18,912 nucleotides of DNA from an uncultured Clostridia bacterium. Its GTDB lineage: Bacteria; Bacillota; Clostridia; Oscillospirales; CAG-272. The notes beneath the pieces are model-generated. The model had not been told where the DNA came from and did no database searches. It worked only from the letters and a program-made list of their open reading frames with translations. The position numbers and the translations under genes were made by a program. The number at the start of each line of letters is the position of its first letter. The stretch's first letter is position 1. The DNA lies in assembly GCA_947367285.1 (NCBI GenBank), contig CANBDB010000016.1, forward strand, positions 1 through 18,912, in the 5' to 3' direction. This document shows, in pieces, positions 7,170-13,961 of this stretch.

Positions 7170-8075
7170 TTAGAGCATAATCAAAAGAATTAAAACAATA
7201 AAAATAATACTGCAAATAATGGATATAGAGTTAATAGCAGCGGAAAGCCCTGCATCTCCATCCATTTCCTTTGTAAAAGCAGGCACTGCCGAACCGATGG
7301 GAGCAAATGCAAGCACCATAAGTGTGGTTCTTGTAACCTCGTCCCAAGGCAAAAAGTAGAACAGTATCGCGAGAGCTAAAGCAATTCCGTATCTAACCGA
7401 AAGAATTTTTACTACAGTGCCTATTTGGCTCTTTTCGCCAGTAAGTCTAAATCCCACACCGAGCATGAGCATAGCTAAAAAGGCATTTGATCCGCCAATA
7501 ATCTCGGCAAGTTGAATAATAGGTGATGGGAGCGTTATTTTCAAGAATCCGAGTATCATCATTGTGATACATGTTAAAAATGCGACTGATTTTGAAAGAG
7601 CCTTAAGCACTCTCTTGAATGAGAATTTCCCCGTTCCCTTAATGCTTGATGCCACACCGTATGCACCGCCAAGGCAAACAAAGGCATTACCCGCATCAAA
7701 GATACTAGCGATTATTACACCGGCAGGGCCAAGGAAACTCTGAACAAAGGGGATGGTAAAATTGCCAATGTTATAACCGGGCAAATTAAGAATACCAAAC
7801 GCCTTCTCTTCCTTGCTCTTTCCGATATTGAGAACGTATCCGAGCACCATATATAAAATCCCTGCGCCAAGGCCTATAAGAGTCAAGGTGAGCATAGTAA
7901 CATCAAGAGTTTTACCCGAGAAATTTGAAATAAACGCCGCAGGCAAAGTTATCTTCAATACTATTTTTGTGAGGACGGTAAAATCCTCTTCTTTGAAAAA
8001 GTTAAATTTCCTGAGCAGATATCCTGCAGCTATAATAGCTATAAAGCATCCTGCTCTTATCAATACGTTAAGCAT
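7170..8075 (-). CDS. AEC (auxin efflux carrier) family transporter
   Basis: A 301-residue, almost wholly hydrophobic protein with about ten predicted membrane helices in two five-helix halves joined by a basic loop (KGTGKFSFKRVLKALSK, about 147-163). The N-terminal pattern (RAGCFIAIIAAGYLLRK, then KIVLKITLPAAFISNFSG) and the central LPGYNIGNFTIPFVQSFLG at about 98-116 are typical of the PF03547 family, whose bacterial members carry malate, lactate or other small carboxylates and some amino acids. GGAGA lies seven bases before the ATG and a perfect sigma-A promoter upstream. It is first gene of an operon with the M28 peptidase, which raises the possibility that it moves a product or substrate of that enzyme; this is inference. 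The substrate cannot be read from sequence. Confidence 0.9.
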   Translation of the reverse strand: MLNVLIRAGCFIAIIAAGYLLRKFNFFKEEDFTVLTKIVLKITLPAAFISNFSGKTLDVTMLTLTLIGLGAGILYMVLGYVLNIGKSKEEKAFGILNLPGYNIGNFTIPFVQSFLGPAGVIIASIFDAGNAFVCLGGAYGVASSIKGTGKFSFKRVLKALSKSVAFLTCITMMILGFLKITLPSPIIQLAEIIGGSNAFLAMLMLGVGFRLTGEKSQIGTVVKILSVRYGIALALAILFYFLPWDEVTRTTLMVLAFAPIGSAVPAFTKEMDGDAGLSAAINSISIICSIIFIVLILLIML

Positions 8076-8103
8076 ATAAATCTCCGTTTTAAAATATGCT
8101 CTA

Positions 8104-8133
8104 ATTATACTATATCCTTGCGCATCTTGTCAA
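8104..8133 (-). promoter_or_regulatory. Consensus sigma-A promoter of the AEC-M28 operon
   Basis: TTGACA (8128-8133), an 18-base spacer and TATAAT (8104-8109); both boxes are perfect. RNA would start near 8097, about 20 bases before the AEC start codon. Confidence 0.85.
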
Positions 8134-8144
8134 TAATCCACACA

Positions 8145-8172
8145 AAAAAAGAGCGACCAAAGTCGCTCTTTT
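8145..8172 (-). terminator. Intrinsic terminator after the secreted-protein gene
   Basis: AAAAGAGCGAC (8147-8157) pairs with GTCGCTCTTTT (8162-8172) around a CAAA loop, with a T-run following on the minus strand. It lies eight bases past the stop at 8180 and insulates the AEC promoter from readthrough. Confidence 0.9.
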
Positions 8173-8179
8173 GCGGTTT

Positions 8180-9415
8180 TTATCGATAATAATTGTGGTA
8201 AACGTAACCGGTAAACTCTTCTTGTTCCAAAAATATCCACCAGCCTGATTCAACTGTCATTTTATACTCAAAGCGTAAAGCCAAATCCCCCTCAAAAAGA
8301 TCGTGCCCACTATTATTCATTTCAAATAAATAACCAAAATTCAAATGGTTCGCTTCGTTTCTGGAATCCGAATAAGTATAAAGCCAAGTATACTTTTCAA
8401 CGTCCGATGGGTCCTTTTGCGCAGATAACGCAGGTTCAGTGTTTTGATATGTTTTACTGTAGCTATATTGAATTGAAGCTCCGCCGAGATTTCCGCTTTC
8501 TACATTAATGTCATACAGACTAAATCCATTAGTATTTGAATAACCAAGGTTAGCACCGATATTATATGAGGATGATATAGTAACAACTCCGGGAGCATTA
8601 ACCGGATATGCATCCTTATAAACTGGCGTACCGCCGTATCTTATTTGGTCATATCCAACCTCATGCTCTGCTCTTTCTGCTTTTATTTTTATATAACCGC
8701 TTTTATTCAGCCACTTATTTTCATATGCAGAATTTCCTAATTCATAGGCTGTTTTTCCCGGGGTAAAGGATATTTCAGATTCGACCAAATATAAGCTACT
8801 AATATCATTTGCTCTGTACTTTCTGACAACATAATCGCAATCAACGTAGCCGTACGGTTTATGCTCTTTCCTAAAAGAACCCACATAAAGCTCTTCAAAT
8901 ATTTCGTTACCCGTTGTTGCAATTCCATACGTCAAGTAATGCATTTGAATCGGAAGAAGCTCGATTTCTTCCATTTCATAAAGCACCTCGTTCACGTAAT
9001 CGTTAATATCACTGATAATAGATTCAGTATCCGTGGCGTTAGTTGTATATGAGTTAACAAAGGGTATTCCATCTTTGTAATAATATATTACGGCGTTGTT
9101 TCTTAAAATCTCGTGGTTATCATTTACGTTATCTGATAAATCAATGTCATAAAAAATGCAAATTTTGCTATCATCATGAATCAAGGAATATAGTAAGTCA
9201 GAATCGAAATCGACGTAATTACCGTATATGGTATATCCGTTTTCTACAACATGATAATTCTGATCATCAACTGCATTAAAAGTATAATCCATACTCATGA
9301 TATTGTTTTCAGTTTGTTTAAGATCAAACTCCGTGAAAGAATTTTCAGTATGTGCCGGGATAGATTGAAATGATAAAACTAATGTAATTAATAAGATAAA
9401 ACTAACAATTCTCAT
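8180..9415 (-). CDS. Secreted protein of unknown function with a beta-rich C-terminal domain
   Basis: No family recognised with confidence. Residues 1-22 form a signal peptide (basic Arg2, hydrophobic 4-16, cleavage probably near the Ala-His-Thr at 21-23), with no second membrane segment or sortase motif, so the product is likely released. The middle (about 30-215) is acidic and mixed alpha/beta. The C-terminal half (about 220-411) is rich in Gly, Ser, Tyr and Asn; 276-325 has alternating polar and apolar residues (GANLGYSNTNGFSLYD, GGASIQYSYSKTY) as in amphipathic beta hairpins. This pattern loosely resembles leukocidin-type pore formers, which is only a hypothesis. AAGGAGA (9423-9429) overlaps the stop codon of the upstream XRE regulator, 12 bases away, so the two genes are an operon. 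The codons look more AT-rich than those of neighbouring housekeeping genes. Confidence 0.8.
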   Translation of the reverse strand: MRIVSFILLITLVLSFQSIPAHTENSFTEFDLKQTENNIMSMDYTFNAVDDQNYHVVENGYTIYGNYVDFDSDLLYSLIHDDSKICIFYDIDLSDNVNDNHEILRNNAVIYYYKDGIPFVNSYTTNATDTESIISDINDYVNEVLYEMEEIELLPIQMHYLTYGIATTGNEIFEELYVGSFRKEHKPYGYVDCDYVVRKYRANDISSLYLVESEISFTPGKTAYELGNSAYENKWLNKSGYIKIKAERAEHEVGYDQIRYGGTPVYKDAYPVNAPGVVTISSSYNIGANLGYSNTNGFSLYDINVESGNLGGASIQYSYSKTYQNTEPALSAQKDPSDVEKYTWLYTYSDSRNEANHLNFGYLFEMNNSGHDLFEGDLALRFEYKMTVESGWWIFLEQEEFTGYVYHNYYR

Positions 9416-9427
9416 AGATTAATCTCC

Positions 9428-10003
9428 TTAATAGATAAAAATGAACCAAAAATATGACACTACAATAATCAAAACACTAGAAATCACAATCCCAATATAT
9501 ATCAATGAGTATTTTCTTAGGATGCGATTATATTCAATTTGATAGTATTTTCCTTTTGCATAGGTTTTAAGGCGTACGTATTGAATCAACTCAATTATTA
9601 CGGACGTAGATGAAAACACAATCGTTAAGAAGAATAAAATAAACTTTATAGTATCCCGAATATCAGTGTAATGAGTCCACTCAACCGCATTCATCCACAA
9701 AAATATCTGAGATAACACGAAAAGAAAGCAAGCAATAATACTGTACTTCTTATACTGCCATATTCTCTCCTCGTTGTATTCCTCCGCCTTTTGTGTATCA
9801 GTTTTTTCGATACATTCAAAAAGGTCTGATATTGATACGTTGAAGGTTTTGGATAAACGCAACATTGCTTCAACGTCGGGCAAGGTTCTGCCCGTTTCCC
9901 ATTTTGAAATCACCTTATCGGATACGTTGATAATTTCCGCAAGGTCGCGTTGAGTCATTTTGTTTTCTCTTCGCAAGTCAGCAATTTTTTCGCCAATTGT
10001 CAT
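9428..10003 (-). CDS. Membrane-tethered XRE-family transcriptional regulator
   Basis: The 191-residue protein begins with an HTH_3 (XRE/Cro-like) DNA-binding domain at about 5-62; the helix-turn-helix covers TQRDLAEIINVSDKVISKWETG (17-38). After a charged linker (66-86) come three predicted membrane helices at about 88-106, 118-141 and 167-190, with a basic loop between the last two. Such fusions are common in Firmicutes and are usually taken as regulators that sense a membrane event or ligand. GGAGAGG is upstream of the ATG. It is first gene of a two-gene operon with a secreted protein, so it probably controls that protein and itself. The three GAGAATT repeats at 10046-10096, overlapping its probable promoter, are candidate operators, though by sequence alone they could serve another regulator. 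Confidence 0.88.
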   Translation of the reverse strand: MTIGEKIADLRRENKMTQRDLAEIINVSDKVISKWETGRTLPDVEAMLRLSKTFNVSISDLFECIEKTDTQKAEEYNEERIWQYKKYSIIACFLFVLSQIFLWMNAVEWTHYTDIRDTIKFILFFLTIVFSSTSVIIELIQYVRLKTYAKGKYYQIEYNRILRKYSLIYIGIVISSVLIIVVSYFWFIFIY

Positions 10004-10027
10004 AGGATCACCTCTCCTTTCAACAAC

Positions 10028-10056
10028 ATTTTATCAAGATTGGTTGAGAATTGCAA
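10028..10056 (-). promoter_or_regulatory. Probable promoter of the XRE-secreted protein operon
   Basis: TTGCAA (10051-10056), a 17-base spacer and TAAAAT (10028-10033) on the minus strand, matching consensus at four and five of six. The weak -35 overlaps the first GAGAATTGC repeat, as would suit a regulated promoter. Confidence 0.5.
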
Positions 10057-10096
10057 GGAATTATGTGGAGAATTGCTCTCCGTATGGGAGAATTAT
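10046..10096. repeat. Three phased GAGAATT repeats upstream of the XRE regulator (candidate operators)
   Basis: GAGAATTGC occurs at 10046-10054 and 10068-10076, and GAGAATTAT at 10088-10096, so starts are 22 and 20 bases apart, about two helical turns. Within the same stretch GGAGA (10067-10071), TCTCC (10077-10081) and GGAGA (10087-10091) alternate every ten bases. The third copy overlaps the rlmD stop codon. Confidence 0.6.
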
Positions 10097-11475
10097 CTTT
10101 GAATTTTAACTACATTTTCAATATGCCCCGTTCTTGGGAACATATCAACGGGTTCAACCTCGCCAATGGTGTAACCAAGGTCTGAGAACATTTTACAATC
10201 GCGCGCGAGTGTGTCGGCATCACAGGAAACGTACACAATGCGCTTAATATCGCGCTTGGCGAGGAATTCAATCACCTCGGGGGTACAGCCCTTTCTTGGT
10301 GGGTCGAGAATCACAACGTCGGGATTAAGTGCACCGTGTTGTGCCTCAACTGAAGCAAAGAGGGATTCTATATCTTTAGCATCACCGGCATAAAATTTGG
10401 CATTGTCAAAGCCATTGATTCGGGCGTTGACTTTAGCACATTCAACAGCTCCCTCAACTATCTCAACACCTACAAGCTCACTTACGGAGTCTGCCATCGA
10501 AAGACCAATAGTGCCCGTGCCGCAATACATATCAACGAGCGATATTTTCTTATCAAATCCTGCTATAGCCCTCTCTTTTGCGAGTCCATAAAGAATCTCA
10601 GCACCATCATGGTTAACCTGATAGAAGGACTCGGGAGTTATACGGAAACGCACGCCGCAAAGGATATCCTCAATATATCTCTCACCATGGAGTGTTCGAT
10701 ATTCATTGCCAAGAACTACATTGGTGTTCTTTTTGTTTGCGTTGATTTGAATACTCTTAACACAAGGAAATTCATCACAGATTCGTGCAACAAATTCCCT
10801 CTCGAAAGGCATTTTATCAGTATTTATTACAAGACAAACCATTATTTCGCCCGTATTTTTGCCGTAGCGCAAATAGAGGTGGCGAAGAAGTCCCTTGCCT
10901 GTTTCTTCATTATAAACGGAGAGCTTATTTTCATTCGCAAAATCACAAACTGCACGAAGAATATCACCAAAAATCCTCGGCTGAAGCGCGCAATCAAATG
11001 CAGGCACAACGTTGTGTGTTTTAGTAGCATAAAAACCTGCAACAACCCCCTGCTTAGTCATTGCAAAGGGGTACTGCGCCTTATTGCGATATCCGCTTGT
11101 TTCATTAGTGCTATGTACGTCATTTATTACAACTTCGGGAAGCCCTGCCTTTATAAATGCGTGTTTTACATAGCTTTTCTTTATCTCTTTTTCGTGCTCA
11201 TAGGTAATATGGCGGTAAACACAACCACCACAGCTCTCGCTGGCATTACAAAAAATTTGATTATCACGGTAGATTGAAGCCTCAACAATATCCTCAAGTC
11301 GCGCAACAGCAAAATTACTATTTACTTTGATAATTTTAGCTTTAATTTTATCGCCTGTAACCGCTCCGCGCACGAAGACGACGCGACCGTCTTCAAGATG
11401 GGAAACGCCCGCGCCAAGATTATTTATATCGGTAATTAAAAGTTCAACAGTGTCGTTTTTCTTAATGTTATACAT
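10093..11475 (-). CDS. rlmD: 23S rRNA (uracil-5-)-methyltransferase, RlmD/RumA family
   Basis: This SAM-dependent enzyme makes 5-methyluridine in 23S rRNA (U1939, and in some Firmicutes also U747). In the 460-residue form there is an N-terminal TRAM RNA-binding domain (about 1-60), four iron-sulfur cysteines (Cys76, Cys82, Cys85, Cys162), SAM-binding DMYCGTGTIG at 315-324, DPPRKG at 391-396, the catalytic Cys418 in VSCDADTLARD and the general base Glu453. The start at 11475 overlaps the last eight bases of the upstream phosphatase-like gene (ATGTATAA), suggesting translational coupling; no strong ribosome binding site exists for this or the alternatives at 11487 (ATG) and 11496 (TTG). It is the last gene of the trmK operon. 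The exact target base cannot be told from sequence, so RlmD versus a dual RlmCD enzyme or TrmFO-like tRNA role is open. Confidence 0.93.
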   Translation of the reverse strand: MYNIKKNDTVELLITDINNLGAGVSHLEDGRVVFVRGAVTGDKIKAKIIKVNSNFAVARLEDIVEASIYRDNQIFCNASESCGGCVYRHITYEHEKEIKKSYVKHAFIKAGLPEVVINDVHSTNETSGYRNKAQYPFAMTKQGVVAGFYATKTHNVVPAFDCALQPRIFGDILRAVCDFANENKLSVYNEETGKGLLRHLYLRYGKNTGEIMVCLVINTDKMPFEREFVARICDEFPCVKSIQINANKKNTNVVLGNEYRTLHGERYIEDILCGVRFRITPESFYQVNHDGAEILYGLAKERAIAGFDKKISLVDMYCGTGTIGLSMADSVSELVGVEIVEGAVECAKVNARINGFDNAKFYAGDAKDIESLFASVEAQHGALNPDVVILDPPRKGCTPEVIEFLAKRDIKRIVYVSCDADTLARDCKMFSDLGYTIGEVEPVDMFPRTGHIENVVKIQR

Positions 11476-12160
11476 AGTATTCGTCATTAGTATCAAGGCA
11501 GATGCACACTACCTCGTCGTTTTCGCTCATATCACACGCAAGTGCAATATTATTATTTTTAGCAGTTACCTTGCCCGCTCTACCCAGAGGAGTATGCTCG
11601 TAATCAAGATAACCTACAACCATAGTTTTATCCTCAAAATATGATTTGTCAATATCAAGATAACCGTTCATAAATGAATCAAGCTCATAGTCATAGAGAT
11701 CGGTATTTTTATCAAAACCATCAATTCCTCTGCAAGTGAGGACAATTTCCTTGCCGTTGCGGAGTGTTACTTCCTCAAATACGGGGAGATCCGAAAGATA
11801 GTCAAGAAATCCTTCCTTTGAGTCGGATTCAGCACTCTTAAAAGCCTCAAGCGTTGGCTGACCGCCATCCTGTGCCCAAGCAATCATTTCATTGGAAAAG
11901 CTTACGGAAGGTGCTCTGCCCTCTCGGAGAATTCTATCAAATTCTGAAAGAAGAAGATATGCCTTATAATCGTGCTCACCGAGAACGGAATAAACGTTAT
12001 ACTGCGCGCTAAGCTCATTAACAAGCTCAATTGAGTTCTCTCCGTAATCTACAATGTTACCGAGAATGTAGAGAACGTCGCTCTCCCTGAGATTGATTTT
12101 CTTGATGAGCTTTTCATATTTATCAAGTCTGCCGTAAAGATTGGATGCTACGTAAATCAT
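11468..12160 (-). CDS. Degenerate calcineurin-like metallophosphatase (probable pseudoenzyme)
   Basis: The 230-residue protein has the fold signature of calcineurin-like (PP1/diadenosine tetraphosphatase type) phosphatases, but most metal ligands are replaced. The usual SDIHG motif is SNLYG (6-10: Asp to Asn7, His to Tyr9). GDxVDRG is GNIVDYG (34-40: Asp to Asn35, Arg to Tyr39). GNHD is GEHD (61-64: Asn to Glu62). The VHAG region reads TCRG (142-145). GHTP is EHTP (188-191), keeping His189. The frame is intact and the gene sits inside a tight operon, with its own ribosome binding site overlapping the Nif3 gene's stop, so it looks retained rather than decaying. It is thus likely a binding or regulatory protein without phosphatase activity, or an enzyme with altered chemistry. 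Family assignment is firm; loss of activity is inferred. Confidence 0.85.
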   Translation of the reverse strand: MIYVASNLYGRLDKYEKLIKKINLRESDVLYILGNIVDYGENSIELVNELSAQYNVYSVLGEHDYKAYLLLSEFDRILREGRAPSVSFSNEMIAWAQDGGQPTLEAFKSAESDSKEGFLDYLSDLPVFEEVTLRNGKEIVLTCRGIDGFDKNTDLYDYELDSFMNGYLDIDKSYFEDKTMVVGYLDYEHTPLGRAGKVTAKNNNIALACDMSENDEVVCICLDTNDEYYV

Positions 12161-12170
12161 AAATTACTCC

Positions 12171-12938
12171 TTATATGTGATTAATTACATTGGATTCAAA
12201 GAAATCGCATTCAATGGATGAATCGGCTTCAGTAACAAAGCGAGAAAGATTATAAAGTGCAATTCTTTCAGTAAAGTAGTGTCCTGCCTCAACCAAATTA
12301 ATTCTATAGTCCTTGCAATCGGTGAGATTGTGGTAGCCAATCTCTCCGGAAAGATATGTGTCAGCACCGCTTGCAGCCGCCTCACGGATATAGCTGCCGC
12401 CACCACCACCAACAAGAGCGAGCTTGTGAACCTTACCGCTATTGGTTGCATAATTAAGATGCTCGCAACCAAGCTTTGCACTAACCACCGCTACAAAATG
12501 TTCAATGTCAAGCTCCTCAGGGAGATATCCAACTCTCATAAGCTCAATTCCCTCGCACTCGATTTTTTCAACGTCAGTAAGCTCAAAAACATCTGCAAGA
12601 GCATCATTGACACCACCGTCAACCGCATCAAAGCGTGTGTGGTATGACATTACTGCGATATCATTTTTGATAAGCTTTATAAGACGAGCGGGGATTCCAA
12701 AATCACCCGATAATGTCTTAACACCGCGGAAAATAAGTGGATGATGGGAGAAAATCACATCATAACCGCCCTCAATTGCGTGATCAATCGCCTCGGGCGT
12801 TACGTCCATTGTAAATAATGCTTTTTTAACTACTCTATCAGGATTTGGACAGCACATAAGACCGTCGTTATCCCAAGAACAAGAAAGCTCCCTGGGAATC
12901 TTTAGATTCATATATTTGCTAAGCTCGTTAATAGTCAT
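12171..12938 (-). CDS. Nif3-like dinuclear metal centre protein (YqfO/YbgI family)
   Basis: Nif3/DUF34 proteins form toroidal hexamers with a two-metal site; the cellular role is unsettled and the database name GTP cyclohydrolase 1 type 2 is not well supported. The 255-residue protein shows the metal ligands His65 and His66 in FSHHPLIF, Asp104 in YHTRFDAV, and His220 and Glu224 in EAGHYFTE, plus the family start IPRELSCSWDNDGL. It is the short form without the inserted PII-like domain. The start is four bases after the trmK stop, with GAGAGG inside the end of trmK. The trmK-nif3 pairing is common in Firmicutes, which supports a joint transcript and perhaps a joint role, though the functional link is not established. 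Confidence 0.95.
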   Translation of the reverse strand: MTINELSKYMNLKIPRELSCSWDNDGLMCCPNPDRVVKKALFTMDVTPEAIDHAIEGGYDVIFSHHPLIFRGVKTLSGDFGIPARLIKLIKNDIAVMSYHTRFDAVDGGVNDALADVFELTDVEKIECEGIELMRVGYLPEELDIEHFVAVVSAKLGCEHLNYATNSGKVHKLALVGGGGGSYIREAAASGADTYLSGEIGYHNLTDCKDYRINLVEAGHYFTERIALYNLSRFVTEADSSIECDFFESNVINHI

Positions 12939-12942
12939 ATTC

Positions 12943-13626
12943 TTACCTCTCTATGTATTTGTTAATTTCATTTAAGAGTAATAACTCGGCGGTTGTATCC
13001 TCATTACCGCTTCTCTTGCCCTCAATTTTTCGCTCAAGCTTTTTCTTTGTATTCTCAAGCAATTGAACAAGTAAATCGGTCTTTTCTTTTATTATAAATT
13101 CACCGAAATGAAGGGTGAAATTATCGTAATGACGAATTATTCCGTCATATTCGGCCGCAATGGTTTGGTATGTCTTATCGCGGTCAAAGGAAAGTGTTTC
13201 TCCAATAATTCTAAATCCGTTATTCGCAAGGTATTCGCGGAGCTTTTCAGGATGGGTCATGGGTTGAAGAATAATGCGCTTGTCAGTATTCTTAAGCCAA
13301 GGCGCTTCATCTATGATTTTGATAATAAGCTCACCGCCCATACCGAATATTGCTACGTCATCAACTTCAACAGAGGAAATGCCGGATAGTCCATCGCAAA
13401 GTACAGTTTTGATGGATGCGGTCATATTGTATTTTTCAATATTCTCTTCCGCTTTGTCAAGGGGGCCACGATTGATATCAGCGGCTATTGCAGAATTAAT
13501 AATCCCATTGTCTATTAAGTATATAGGCAAGTAACCGTGATCCGTGCCTATATCAGCAAGGCGCTTACCTTTGCGAACCAGGGGCACGGCAGTTAACAGC
13601 CTATCATTTATTTTGATATTTTCCAT
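12943..13626 (-). CDS. trmK: tRNA (adenine(22)-N(1))-methyltransferase TrmK
   Basis: TrmK uses SAM to form m1A at position 22 of bacterial tRNAs. The 227-residue protein has the class I methyltransferase motif DIGTDHGYLP (25-34), the family motif GMGGE (95-99) and LQPMTHPEKLR (120-130), and a C-terminal coiled-coil of lysine- and glutamate-rich helices (about 175-225). The start at 13626 is preferred because GGAGA lies at 13631-13635; an upstream in-frame ATG at 13659 sits inside a terminator hairpin and would add eleven atypical residues. It is the first gene of the operon trmK-nif3-phosphatase-rlmD. No promoter fits between the hairpin and the ribosome binding site, so transcription probably reads through from the DUF1858 promoter. 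In many Firmicutes rpoD precedes trmK; here it does not. Confidence 0.95.
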   Translation of the reverse strand: MENIKINDRLLTAVPLVRKGKRLADIGTDHGYLPIYLIDNGIINSAIAADINRGPLDKAEENIEKYNMTASIKTVLCDGLSGISSVEVDDVAIFGMGGELIIKIIDEAPWLKNTDKRIILQPMTHPEKLREYLANNGFRIIGETLSFDRDKTYQTIAAEYDGIIRHYDNFTLHFGEFIIKEKTDLLVQLLENTKKKLERKIEGKRSGNEDTTAELLLLNEINKYIER

Positions 13627-13641
13627 ATTGTCTCCAAGAGC

Positions 13642-13669
13642 AAAAAGAGCCCTTTGCAAGGCCCTTTTT
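13642..13669 (-). terminator. Terminator or attenuator between the DUF1858 gene and trmK
   Basis: AAAAAGAGCC (13642-13651) and GGCCCTTTTT (13660-13669) form a stem. The two imperfect positions (A48/C63 and C52/A59, last two digits) are mismatches on the plus strand but G-U wobbles on the minus strand, so the hairpin favours minus-strand RNA. A five-U tract follows, only seven bases before the trmK ribosome binding site. Confidence 0.75.
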
Positions 13670-13673
13670 GTTT

Positions 13674-13871
13674 TTAATTTCCAAGAAATGCGTTGATTTT
13701 CTCTACAAGCTTATCAGCATCTGTTCCGTGAACTGCACACGCGTCAGCAATACATTCTCCACGAGAAGCGGGACAACCGAGACAGTGCATACCAATTTCA
13801 AAAAAGAACTGTGCTGTTTCAGGATTGAAATCAAGAACATCACCGATAATGGATTCTTTTGTTACTTTCAT
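13674..13871 (-). CDS. DUF1858 small redox-disulfide protein
   Basis: A 65-residue soluble protein of the DUF1858 family (hybrid-cluster-protein-associated redox disulfide domain). The signature GMHCLGCPASRGE lies at 27-39, with cysteines at 30, 33, 40 and 45; Cys30/Cys33 form the CxxC expected to act as redox disulfide or metal site. It starts with the typical KVTKESIIGDVL, where a helix plus short sheet is predicted. GGAG precedes the ATG and a perfect sigma-A promoter lies 34 bases further up, so it should be well expressed. A terminator follows directly. No hybrid cluster protein gene is nearby. Function beyond a redox role is unknown; family assignment is firm. Confidence 0.92.
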   Translation of the reverse strand: MKVTKESIIGDVLDFNPETAQFFFEIGMHCLGCPASRGECIADACAVHGTDADKLVEKINAFLGN

Positions 13872-13904
13872 TTTGTATACTCCATTCTTAAAAGATTATA
13901 TAAT

Positions 13905-13933
13905 ATTATATAACATTTTAAGCTCCGTGTCAA
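13905..13933 (-). promoter_or_regulatory. Consensus sigma-A promoter of the DUF1858 gene
   Basis: TTGACA (13928-13933), a 17-base spacer and TATAAT (13905-13910), both perfect. A second TATAAT lies at 13895-13900. It is also the only strong promoter seen upstream of the trmK operon. Confidence 0.88.
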
Positions 13934-13961
13934 TCGAATTTTAGTAGAAATGAATGGAAAT

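Noticed and set aside
8180..10003. XRE regulator plus neighbour as a toxin-antitoxin pair
   Set aside because: The partner is a 411-residue secreted protein and the regulator has three membrane helices; neither fits a known type II system.
10067..10081. GGAGA/TCTCC inverted repeat as the rlmD terminator
   Set aside because: The stem is only five pairs and no U-tract follows on the minus strand.
10609..11277. 222-codon plus-strand open frame opposite rlmD
   Set aside because: Antisense shadow of a gene with all catalytic residues; no promoter, ribosome binding site or family likeness.
11468..12160. Active serine/threonine phosphatase or ApaH-like hydrolase
   Set aside because: The Asp, His and Asn metal ligands in the SDIHG, GDxVDRG and GNHD motifs are replaced.
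13642..13669. The hairpin as a plus-strand terminator (a longer T-run follows on that strand)
   Set aside because: No plus-strand gene precedes it and its pairing is better in minus-strand RNA.
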